Assembly (NCBI GenBank): GCA_945865635.1 | Contig: CAMBEP010000042.1 | Coordinates: 1 to 42,914, forward strand | From: Candidatus Kuenenia stuttgartensis | Lineage (GTDB): Bacteria; Planctomycetota; Planctomycetia; Isosphaerales; Isosphaeraceae | Length of the DNA stretch: 42,914 nucleotides | Direction of reading: 5' to 3' | Shown here: in pieces, positions 34,119-42,089 of the stretch | Numbering within the stretch: position 1 is the first letter of the stretch | Layout of the letters: each line of letters begins with the position of its first letter | Program-made: the position numbers and the translations under genes | The notes under the pieces: model-generated | Database searches by the model: none | Seen by the model: the letters and a program-made list of their open reading frames with translations, nothing else | Told to the model about the DNA's origin: nothing

Positions 34119-37100
34119 ATGACCATTCAGTACGTTAAAGACATCTTCGCTCGCGACATCCACCGGGACATCCGGGAGGTGATCAAAGTTGACCAGACCG
34201 ATGAAGCTGTCATCCGCTCCGAGATTGGTGAATATATTGTCACCAAAACGATCCTCAGCAATTTCATCGAAATTTTTGAAGCGTACAAGGAATCTCCGCT
34301 TAAGCCAAGCGACCGCATGGCTGTCTGGGTCTCAGGCTTCTTCGGGTCTGGTAAATCAAGCTTCGCGAAACTGCTCGGCCTGGCCCTTTCCAACCGCCCT
34401 CTCGGTGACCAGACCACCAGCGAAATGATTGCAAATCACATCGCAGACCCAAAAGTTAAAGTCCTTATCAAGGCCATCACTGAAAAAATTCCGACGGAAG
34501 CTGTCATCTTCGATGTTGCTACGGAACGAGGTGTCATGCATGGCAACCAGATGCTTACGGAGATCATGTATCGCCAGCTTCTGGACCATCTCGGGTACGC
34601 ATCAGACCTTGACCTGGCGGAACTTGAAATCACGCTTGAAGGCGAAGGCCGACTGGAGGAATTTAAACAGGTTTATGCGCGGCTCTATCCCAAGAAACAG
34701 AACTGGGACGTGAGTAAAAACTGGGTTGCGCTTGCCATGAACGAAGCCAGCCGGGTGCTTCACGAAATGGAACCTGAGACCTACTGCGCTTTCGATTCCT
34801 GGGTTCGAGGTGCCAAAGAACGTGCTGATATCAGCCCCAATTTGCTTGCCGATCGCTGCAAAGAACTGACCAGACGGCGTGGTGAAAATCGAAGCCTTGT
34901 TTTTGTTGTCGACGAAGTTGGTCAGTTTGTGGCCAGAACCGTAAATAAAATGCTCGATCTCCAGGGCATCGTTCAAGCCCTCGGCCGAGTCGGTCAAGGC
35001 AAATTTTGGGTCGTAGTCACGTCTCAGGAAAAACTTAACGAACTGGTCGGTGGTCTGGACGACTCTCGGGTCGAACTTGCCCGTCTGATGGACCGGTTCC
35101 CGCTTCAGGTACACCTTGAGCCCAGCGATATTTCTGAAGTGACAAGCAAGCGTGTGCTTGAGAAAAAAGCCGAGGCTGAAACCCTGCTTGCGGCACTCTA
35201 TGAAGACAAACGCGGAAGCCTTCTGGCAAACACCAACCTCTCCGCCGATATCCGATTGCCCCAGCTCACGCGTGAGTCGTTCATTGCCCTTTATCCGATG
35301 CTGCCCTATCAAGTCGATCTCGTGATTCACGTTGTCTCTGGGCTGCGAACTCAGGGTGGTGCCGGCAGTCACGTCGGTGGTGCGAACCGTACCGTCATCA
35401 AGCTGGCCCAGCAACTTCTGGCTCACCCCAAGTTCGGGCTTGGAGAGCATGAAATCGGTGCTCTGGTCACCGTTGAGCATGTCTATGACCTCGTTCGCGA
35501 AAACATCGACAGCACCATCCGTGAGAAAATTGACCGTATACCAGCCGAGGTATCCCACCCGTTCGCCCAGAAAGTGGCCAAAGCGATTTGCCTCCTCCAG
35601 TTCGTTAAAAGCATCCACCGCAACAGCGAGAACATCGCCTCTGTGCTTTATCCAAAAGTTGGTGGAGATTCGGTTCGAGCCAGTGTGGATCAAGCCCTTC
35701 AAGCACTTCTGGATGCTCATAAAATTCGGAAAGGCGACGATGGCTTTCGCATTCCAACCCCCACTGAGGATGACTGGGAAACTCAGCGAGCTGCTCTGAA
35801 CCCGAAACGGGCTGATACGAATCAGATCCTCAAGGAAACGTTTGAGAAAATCTGGCAACCGCTTCCGTCGTACACTCTCCTGAATACCCGGCCCTTTAGA
35901 GGCAGCCTGTTTCTCGACGGCCGCGAACGCCTCAAAGGCGATATCGACTTTCAGATCACCATCGCTGAGGACGACAAAGCCGATTACAACAGCAGTAAAG
36001 AAGACACCCGGCGTCAAAGTCAAGTCGATCGAAAAGACATTTTCTGGGTGGTTCCCAGCAGCGAGCGTATCGAAAAGGAAGTCGTTGAAGTCTTTCGCTC
36101 TAAAGAAATGGTCTCCAAACGCGAGCGGGGCGCTCAAACCAAAGATGAATCCCGCCTGCTCTCTGAAGAAACCCGCCGTCGCGAACTTCACAAGTCTGAG
36201 CTCAAGAGACTCGTTGAACGCGCTGCCCTGACCTCTGTGGTTTACTTCCAGGGTAACGATCGTAGCCCCGACGACTCCACTCCGTCCGTAGTCAAAGCCG
36301 CCGAAGGCATCATGGCCAAAGCTCTGCCGGAAGTCTACGAACGCTTTGCGGAAGGGGCCGCCCGGGTCTCCAAAAAAGAGTTCGAAGCACTCATCAACAA
36401 CGATGACCTGCGCAGCCTTCCTGCTACGTTCAACCAGCTCAAGCTGATTCGAAACGAGAAAAACACCGTCGTTCTGGTCACCGATTCCGGCCCTCTTAAA
36501 GAGATTCTTACCTGGATCAGCAATAAGTTTGACTATGGGATCAGCCCTAACGGCAAATCTCTCGAAACGGAATTCGGTGGTGCCCCCTACGGCTGGGATG
36601 TCGATGTGGTCAAGCTCTTCGCACTCTCCCTGCTCAGGGCCGGTCACGTGATTGTGACCAGTCAGGGAATGACCATCAACTCCGTGAACGATCTCGGCGC
36701 TGAAGACGTTTTTACCAACAACACCAAGTTCCGCTCCAGCACATTTCGGCCCAAAAAGAACCTCGACTTCGCTGAAATCGCCAAAGCGGCCGTCGCCTGT
36801 GAAAAAACCTTCGGAGAGAAGGTTCCCAGCCTTGTTCAGGGCGAAGTGGCCAACGTCATCCGTACGAAATTGAATTCTGGCCTTCGCGATCTTCGCTCTA
36901 TACACAACCTTCTGGATCGCCACCAGCTGCCCGGTACCGATTTCATCTCGTCTGCCATCGCTCAGGCTGAACAGTTCACCACTGCGAATGAGGAAGATAC
37001 CATCCTCGGCTTCTCAGATGCCCACGCCCAGCTCAAAGATGCCCTCAGCCGTGCTGCCGACTTGAACAAGTCGATCGCCGAACCCCAGCTTCTGATTCTC

Positions 37101-37667
37101 AAGCGAGCCAGAACGGCTATCGCGAATCACTGGCCTTTCCTCTCCACCGAAGCTGACACGACGGATCAAGATCGCCAAGCCGCTGATGAATTGGTCGACT
37201 CCCTGAAAAAAGAGACCTTCTTCAAACAACTGCCCTCGATTGACCAGCAATCGAACCGGATTGTGTCTCTCTATCAAGCCGCTTTTCATGACTCTGTTCA
37301 GAAGCGTGCCGGGGTTTATCTGGGAGCCCTCGACCAACTCTCAGCCACAGTCGGTTGGGATCAGCTGGATGAACAGAGGCAGGCCCTGATCGCGGAACCA
37401 CTTGCCAAACTCTCCAAAAACGAAGCGCCTGACAACACGCCCATCCCTCAGATTCGTTCCGATATCGACGCCGCCGGCCAGCGACTGGCCGACTCCATCG
37501 CGGAAGTGCATCGGCTAGTGGAAGGTGACCGGATCGTGAGAGTCAAACTTGCCAGCCACTTCGCCACCGGTATCGACAACACGGAACAACTCGATCAGGC
37601 TCTCGATAGCCTTCGCACGGAATGCCTCCACCATATTGGCAAAAATAAACACATTTTGATTCAGTAA
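34119..37667 (+). CDS. brxC: BREX P-loop ATPase BrxC/PglY
   Basis: At 1182 residues it has the usual size. The N-terminal part starts with VKDIFARDIHRDIREVIKVDQTDE, typical for BrxC, and has Walker A GFFGSGKSSFAK (Lys79) and Walker B SLVFVVDEVGQFVA (Asp265-Glu266). The sequence ARLMDRFPLQVHLEPSDISEVTSKRVLEKK follows the ATPase core, and the long C-terminal half is helical with coiled-coil-like segments (about 1080-1160). BrxC is the large ATPase of BREX, thought to assemble with PglX and PglZ on DNA. It starts 15 bases after brxB and is followed by pglX after 20 bases. Codon use is GC-rich and uniform, unlike the integrase and primase genes. Confidence 0.95.
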   Translation: MTIQYVKDIFARDIHRDIREVIKVDQTDEAVIRSEIGEYIVTKTILSNFIEIFEAYKESPLKPSDRMAVWVSGFFGSGKSSFAKLLGLALSNRPLGDQTTSEMIANHIADPKVKVLIKAITEKIPTEAVIFDVATERGVMHGNQMLTEIMYRQLLDHLGYASDLDLAELEITLEGEGRLEEFKQVYARLYPKKQNWDVSKNWVALAMNEASRVLHEMEPETYCAFDSWVRGAKERADISPNLLADRCKELTRRRGENRSLVFVVDEVGQFVARTVNKMLDLQGIVQALGRVGQGKFWVVVTSQEKLNELVGGLDDSRVELARLMDRFPLQVHLEPSDISEVTSKRVLEKKAEAETLLAALYEDKRGSLLANTNLSADIRLPQLTRESFIALYPMLPYQVDLVIHVVSGLRTQGGAGSHVGGANRTVIKLAQQLLAHPKFGLGEHEIGALVTVEHVYDLVRENIDSTIREKIDRIPAEVSHPFAQKVAKAICLLQFVKSIHRNSENIASVLYPKVGGDSVRASVDQALQALLDAHKIRKGDDGFRIPTPTEDDWETQRAALNPKRADTNQILKETFEKIWQPLPSYTLLNTRPFRGSLFLDGRERLKGDIDFQITIAEDDKADYNSSKEDTRRQSQVDRKDIFWVVPSSERIEKEVVEVFRSKEMVSKRERGAQTKDESRLLSEETRRRELHKSELKRLVERAALTSVVYFQGNDRSPDDSTPSVVKAAEGIMAKALPEVYERFAEGAARVSKKEFEALINNDDLRSLPATFNQLKLIRNEKNTVVLVTDSGPLKEILTWISNKFDYGISPNGKSLETEFGGAPYGWDVDVVKLFALSLLRAGHVIVTSQGMTINSVNDLGAEDVFTNNTKFRSSTFRPKKNLDFAEIAKAAVACEKTFGEKVPSLVQGEVANVIRTKLNSGLRDLRSIHNLLDRHQLPGTDFISSAIAQAEQFTTANEEDTILGFSDAHAQLKDALSRAADLNKSIAEPQLLILKRARTAIANHWPFLSTEADTTDQDRQAADELVDSLKKETFFKQLPSIDQQSNRIVSLYQAAFHDSVQKRAGVYLGALDQLSATVGWDQLDEQRQALIAEPLAKLSKNEAPDNTPIPQIRSDIDAAGQRLADSIAEVHRLVEGDRIVRVKLASHFATGIDNTEQLDQALDSLRTECLHHIGKNKHILIQ

Positions 37668-37687
37668 AAAGAACGAGATCAGAGACC

Positions 37688-40600
37688 ATGGATCAAGCCA
37701 CCCGCAACAAGCTCCAGAAGGCCACCCAGCAGATCCGCAGGGCTTTGGAGTCGGAGTTCTCCGAACAGCTCGAAGGCACGTTTGATATTCTCTCATCAGG
37801 CAAAATCCTGCCCGAGCCTGGTGTTCACCTCAGCCCTGCCCAACGACTGATTCGCCAAAAGCTGGTGGACTCCATCACCCATAATCAGGCCAGTGGGAAG
37901 TCTGTCTCTGAAGCCATCCAGGAATACACCCGCGAAGCGGCCTTTACCTTCCTGAACCGGTTTGTCGCTCTGCGTATGCTTGAAGCCAGAGGGATTCTTC
38001 TGGAATGTGTCTCCAAGGGCGATCAATCCAGCGGGTTTAAAGAATTCACTGGTCTCGCAGCCGGTCTGGCCAGCCTGCCTGATGGTGGTTACAGGCTTTA
38101 TCTGGAATGCCTGTGCGATGAACTCTCTGTGGAAGTGAAAGTCCTGTTCGATCGCCGCGACCCTGCCGGCTTGCTCTGGCCTCGTCGGAATGCCCTCAAT
38201 GAGATCCTCGAAACCCTCGGCCAGACTGACCTTACCGCCGTTTGGAAAGAAGATGAAACCATTGGCTGGGTTTATCAGTATTTCAACAGCTCCGAAGAAC
38301 GCAAGCAGATGCGTGACGAATCGGCCGCCCCTCGCAATAGCCGCGAGCTCGCCGTGCGCAACCAGTTCTTCACGCCCCGCTATGTGGTTGAGTTTCTCAC
38401 AGATAACACCCTTGGCCGTATCTGGTACGAAATGCGTCAGGGCCAGACCCGGCTGAAAGAGACCTGCAAATACCTTGTCCGCCGGCCCTCGGAAGTGTTT
38501 TTGGCTCAGGGCGAGACAGCTCCGCCCGAACAGGAACCACAGCAGGAGCTTAGCCAGGAAGAGCTTCTCAAGAAAACGGTTTACATTCCCTTCAGGCCGA
38601 AAAAAGATCCGCGTGACTTGAAAGTGCTTGACCCTGCCAGCGGCAGCGGCCACTTTCTGCTTTACTCGTTTGACCTGCTCCTGACGATTTATGAAGAAGC
38701 CTATGACGACGACGAACTTGGCCCTGCCCTTAAGCGCGATTACCCCACGCTTGCAGAGTTCACGCATGATATCCCAAGGCTGATTCTGGCTCATAATCTG
38801 CATGGGATTGACATTGACCTGCGGGCCACTCAGATTGCCTCTTTGGCTTTGTGGATGCGGGCTCAGCGGGCTTTTCAGGAGATGAAGCTGCCTGTTGCCA
38901 GTCGGCCGCCGATTCGCAGGTCAAATATTGTGTGTGCCGAGCCGATGCCGGGTGAAGCCCACATGCTCGACGAATTTGCCAATCAGCTCAATCCGCCCGT
39001 GCTGGGTCAACTGGTGCGTGTGGTCTTTGACAAGATGAAGCTGGCGGGCGAGGCTGGTTCGCTCCTGAAGATCGAGGAAGAGATCCGCGACGCTGTGGAG
39101 ACGGCCCGTCAACAGTTCGGCTCGGGGCCAGTGATGGTGCAGACTACGTTTTTTGACGTTAACACGCCGGCCCCGCGTCAACAGAGGTTTGACCTTTCGG
39201 GCGTGCGTGAGACCGAATTCTTTGAACAGGCTGAAGCCCTTGTGCTGGATGCCCTTCGCATCTATGCCGAACAGGCCCAGACCAGCCAGAAAACCAAACG
39301 CCGGCTTTTTGCTCAGGACGCCGCCCGGGGGTTTGCGTTTATTGATCTTTGCCGGAAGCGGTATGATGTGGCGCTGATGAATCCGCCGTTTGGGGAAGCG
39401 ACAAACGCGAGCCTAAAAGTTTTTGCTAATTATCCAAAAGGCACACCTTCGAATCTGTATTCCCTGTTTTTTGTTCAAGCAGCAAAACTAACTACTGATC
39501 AAGGTGCATTTGGTGCAATCTCTGACTCAACTTTTCTTAAACAACCCACCTTCACAACAACAAGACAAATGCTTCTTTCAAGCGAGGCACCTCTCTACAC
39601 GCTGATCGATTTAGGGTGGGACGTTTTAGATGCAAATGTTCGAACAGCAATATCAGTTGTGATGAAGTCAAGCAACGGTTTTTTATATTCACTAAATATT
39701 TCAGACTACGAGAATAAAAGTGAGCAGCTATTAAAAGCGATATCAAATCGTAATTTAAATATCAAAAAACACTCGGATTTAATGTCTCTACCGAAATCAG
39801 TTTTTGCATTAAACCTCTCGGCCAAGTCTGGCCAAGAACTAATCAGTATGAAATCACTTGGAAGTCTAAGCTCCTTGCCATGGGGATGCGGTGCCAATGA
39901 TTCGTTTCAACTTTTTCGTCTTCGTTGGGAGATTGATGTAAAAAAGATTGGTAGTTGGTGGGCTTTTTTGACAAACGGAGGTAGTTTTTCACCATTTTAT
40001 CGTGAGAACTTTCTGGTTTGTCGCCGCGAGATGGAAAATGGTAGATCTGCGTTTATCATGGAATTTCGCGAAGGCAAAGACAAGCTTTATGATGCTGCTG
40101 GTCAAGAATTGTATTTTCTGCCAGGCCTAACATACCCAAAACGCAGCGATCTGTTTCATGCATCAGTCTTGCCTAAAGGGCATGTTTTTACACCTGAAGG
40201 GAAAGGCTTGTTTTTTAATGATGTGAATTCGTTATGGATGCAGCTTGGTGTTATTAACTCGACTTTCGTAGCTTCAATAGGCGGAATTGTTTGCGGACCA
40301 CATAAGCAGCGTGGAGATGTTGAATTAATCAGAATTCCTGAAATCAAAGGTGCATCTGTAGAAATCATAGTGGAAGAGTCTAAAAAAATCTATGAGTTAG
40401 GTCGTAATTTGATGTTGTCCGAAGAAACTTCTACGTGGTTTGTTTCACTAGGTAATCCAAGTAAGCCAATTAAATATGTTAATTCTGTTATAGAATTAAT
40501 CCAAGAACGCGAGGTCATGATTTTGGATTCTTTAAATAATGCGAATATATATATGAAATCTATTGATTTTCAAGTTGAAGTGGCTGTTCCCAAGGAGCTG

Positions 40601-41773
40601 AGTGAATTCTGTAATAATCGGGAACTTGAAAAGCAACGAAGCAAACTTTGGAATGATCTAGCACTTGATACTTCAATCTTAATTAGTTTTGCTATGGGCC
40701 TCCTTTTCGGCCGCTGGGACATCCGCTACGCCACCGGCGAAAAAGCCGCTCCGGAATTGCCTGATCCGTTTGCATCATTGCCAGTCTGCCCGCCAGGTCA
40801 GTTGCAGAATGAACAGGGCTTGCCGGCCGGGCCGGGCGACGTGCCTGAGGGTTATCCGGTGCCGATCCCCTGGGACGGCATTCTGGTGGACGACCCGAAC
40901 CACCCCGACGACATCGTGGCCCGCTCTCGGCAGGTCATGGAGCTGATCTGGCACGACAAAGCCGCCGACATTGAACACGAGGCCGCCGAAATTCTGGGCG
41001 TGAGGGAGCTGCGCGACTATTTCCGCAAATCCGCCGCCGGCGGCTTCTGGCCCGACCACATCAAACGATACTCCAAAAGCCGCCGCAAAGCGCCCATCTA
41101 CTGGCAACTGGCCACGGCGTCGGGCACCTACAGTGTCTGGCTGTATTACCACCGGTTCACCAGCGACACGTTCTTCAAGATCCTCAACGAATACGCCCGC
41201 CCCAAACTGGCCCACGAACGCCAGAAGCTGGACCGACTCAAAGGCGAATTCGGAGCCCAGCCCACCCGGAGCCAGCAGAAAGAGCTTGAGACCCAGGAAT
41301 CCCTGATCGCCGAACTGGCCGAATTCACCGAAGAGATCCAGCGCGTGGCACCCCTGTGGCGCCCGAACCTGAACGACGGAGTGATCATCAACTTCGCCCC
41401 CCTCTGGCGTCTGGTTCCGCAAAACAAACCCTGGCAGAAGGAATGCAAAGCCTGCTGGGATAGTCTGGTGAAGGGCGAATATGATTGGTCGCACCTGGCC
41501 ATGCATCTGTGGCCTGAACGCGTGGTGCCCAAGTGCCAAACCGACGCCAGCCTGGCCATCGCCCACGGCCTTGAAGCCGAATTCTGGCAAAAAGACGCCC
41601 GAGACCGCTACCAGCCCAAACCCGCCCCGGAATGCGGATGGGAAGTGGTGGTGAAAAAGCTGGTGGCCGAGCGCCAAAGCCCGGCTGTGAAAGCCTCCGT
41701 AGAGAGCCTGATTGAAGCCCCTGTATCGCAGTCAGGCGGCAAAGGCGGACGGAAGCGTAAAGGCACAGCGTAA
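37688..41773 (+). CDS. pglX: BREX adenine-specific DNA methyltransferase PglX
   Basis: The protein has 1361 residues. Methyltransferase motif I is LDPASGSGHFLLYSFD (Asp near 314) and motif IV is MNPPFGEA (Asn565), the N6-adenine type. The N-terminal part (ATQQIRRALESEFSEQLEG, REAAFTFLNRFVALRMLEARG, RNQFFTPRYVVEFLTDNTLGRIWYEM) and the C-terminal part (LLFGRWDIRYATGEK, then WLYYHRFTSDTFFKIL, LWPERVVPKCQTDASLAIAHGLEAEFW) match PglX. PglX marks self DNA at a short asymmetric site and takes part in blocking phage. Between about residues 573 and 1003 (bases 39404-40695) composition drops sharply to AT-rich with different codon use; this covers the probable target-recognition domain, so site specificity was likely swapped. 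The frame stays open throughout. Confidence 0.95.
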   Translation: MDQATRNKLQKATQQIRRALESEFSEQLEGTFDILSSGKILPEPGVHLSPAQRLIRQKLVDSITHNQASGKSVSEAIQEYTREAAFTFLNRFVALRMLEARGILLECVSKGDQSSGFKEFTGLAAGLASLPDGGYRLYLECLCDELSVEVKVLFDRRDPAGLLWPRRNALNEILETLGQTDLTAVWKEDETIGWVYQYFNSSEERKQMRDESAAPRNSRELAVRNQFFTPRYVVEFLTDNTLGRIWYEMRQGQTRLKETCKYLVRRPSEVFLAQGETAPPEQEPQQELSQEELLKKTVYIPFRPKKDPRDLKVLDPASGSGHFLLYSFDLLLTIYEEAYDDDELGPALKRDYPTLAEFTHDIPRLILAHNLHGIDIDLRATQIASLALWMRAQRAFQEMKLPVASRPPIRRSNIVCAEPMPGEAHMLDEFANQLNPPVLGQLVRVVFDKMKLAGEAGSLLKIEEEIRDAVETARQQFGSGPVMVQTTFFDVNTPAPRQQRFDLSGVRETEFFEQAEALVLDALRIYAEQAQTSQKTKRRLFAQDAARGFAFIDLCRKRYDVALMNPPFGEATNASLKVFANYPKGTPSNLYSLFFVQAAKLTTDQGAFGAISDSTFLKQPTFTTTRQMLLSSEAPLYTLIDLGWDVLDANVRTAISVVMKSSNGFLYSLNISDYENKSEQLLKAISNRNLNIKKHSDLMSLPKSVFALNLSAKSGQELISMKSLGSLSSLPWGCGANDSFQLFRLRWEIDVKKIGSWWAFLTNGGSFSPFYRENFLVCRREMENGRSAFIMEFREGKDKLYDAAGQELYFLPGLTYPKRSDLFHASVLPKGHVFTPEGKGLFFNDVNSLWMQLGVINSTFVASIGGIVCGPHKQRGDVELIRIPEIKGASVEIIVEESKKIYELGRNLMLSEETSTWFVSLGNPSKPIKYVNSVIELIQEREVMILDSLNNANIYMKSIDFQVEVAVPKELSEFCNNRELEKQRSKLWNDLALDTSILISFAMGLLFGRWDIRYATGEKAAPELPDPFASLPVCPPGQLQNEQGLPAGPGDVPEGYPVPIPWDGILVDDPNHPDDIVARSRQVMELIWHDKAADIEHEAAEILGVRELRDYFRKSAAGGFWPDHIKRYSKSRRKAPIYWQLATASGTYSVWLYYHRFTSDTFFKILNEYARPKLAHERQKLDRLKGEFGAQPTRSQQKELETQESLIAELAEFTEEIQRVAPLWRPNLNDGVIINFAPLWRLVPQNKPWQKECKACWDSLVKGEYDWSHLAMHLWPERVVPKCQTDASLAIAHGLEAEFWQKDARDRYQPKPAPECGWEVVVKKLVAERQSPAVKASVESLIEAPVSQSGGKGGRKRKGTA
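39404..40695 (+). other. AT-rich segment inside pglX (probable target-recognition domain)
   Basis: The segment begins a few codons after the NPPFGEA motif and ends in the codons for FAMGLLFGRWD. It has long A/T runs (for instance AATATATATATGAAATC near 40543) and few GC-rich codons, while both flanks are GC-rich and full of CTG/GCC codons. The borders are sharp within about 20 bases on either side. The limits are judged by eye, not by a computed profile. Confidence 0.75.
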
Positions 41774-41851
41774 AGAATCACGAAAGCAGTGAAACGATGA
41801 AGAGCTTGAACGAGAATCTCTGTAAAACGCTGGCGGATAAACGGATCAAGC
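41749..41851 (+). repeat. Junction repeat copy 1 (pglX end + pglZ-like start)
   Basis: About 100 bases resemble copy 2 at 41989-42089: both have GGAAGCGTAAAGG at the pglX stop, GAAACGATGAAGA at the start codon, then ATCTCTGTAAAA, CTGGCGGATAA and GATCAAGC. Identity is high but not complete, with small gaps before the ATG. Copy 1 contains the real pglX stop (41771-41773). Confidence 0.85.
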
Positions 41852-42003
41852 AACATATCAGAACCTTGATCGAACTGGGGCAAGTTTGTCTGACGGCTCC
41901 TTATGTTACGAAACGGTGGTTTCGTATAATAAGACTGCGGTTGGGAGATCCTTATTATACGATCATGAAACAACGTTTCAGGCCTAGTCGGGCGGAAGCG
42001 TAA
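41797..42003 (+). pseudogene. Short duplicated pglZ 5' fragment
   Basis: A 68-codon frame begins like PglZ (MKSLNENLCKTLADKRIKQ against MKNLNDHLCKILADKLIKR) but after 19 codons turns into unrelated sequence across the hairpin-rich segment and ends at 42003. It is most likely a non-functional by-product of the junction duplication, though it keeps its start codon and ribosome-site context and could be translated as a leader peptide. Confidence 0.6.
41908..41980. repeat. Compound hairpin element between pglX and pglZ
   Basis: Three nested or adjacent palindromes: ACGAAAC-GGTG-GTTTCGT (41908-41925), the 12-base arms TCGTATAATAAG (41922-41933) and CTTATTATACGA (41951-41962), and TGAAAC-AAC-GTTTCA (41966-41980). 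Arms of the first and third are related to each other in inverse orientation, giving a roughly symmetric cloverleaf-like structure similar to REP or MITE elements. Confidence 0.75.
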
Positions 42004-42089
42004 AGGTACACCGTAAATAATGAAAGGCGAAACGATGAAGAACTTGAATGATCATCTCTGTAAAATTCTGGCGGATAAGCTGATCAAGC
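41989..42089 (+). repeat. Junction repeat copy 2 (leads into the real pglZ)
   Basis: Counterpart of copy 1 at 41749-41851. It keeps the remnant of the pglX tail (GGCGGAAGCGTAAAGG then a stop in the pglX frame) and the functional pglZ start at 42035. Confidence 0.85.

Noticed and set aside
34602..36923. A 773-codon open frame on the minus strand inside brxC
   Set aside because: It lies fully antisense to the clearly conserved BrxC coding frame, shows no recognisable motif, and is a by-product of GC-rich codon use.
37796..38803. 335-codon minus-strand frame inside pglX
   Set aside because: Antisense to conserved PglX motifs and without any recognisable domain.
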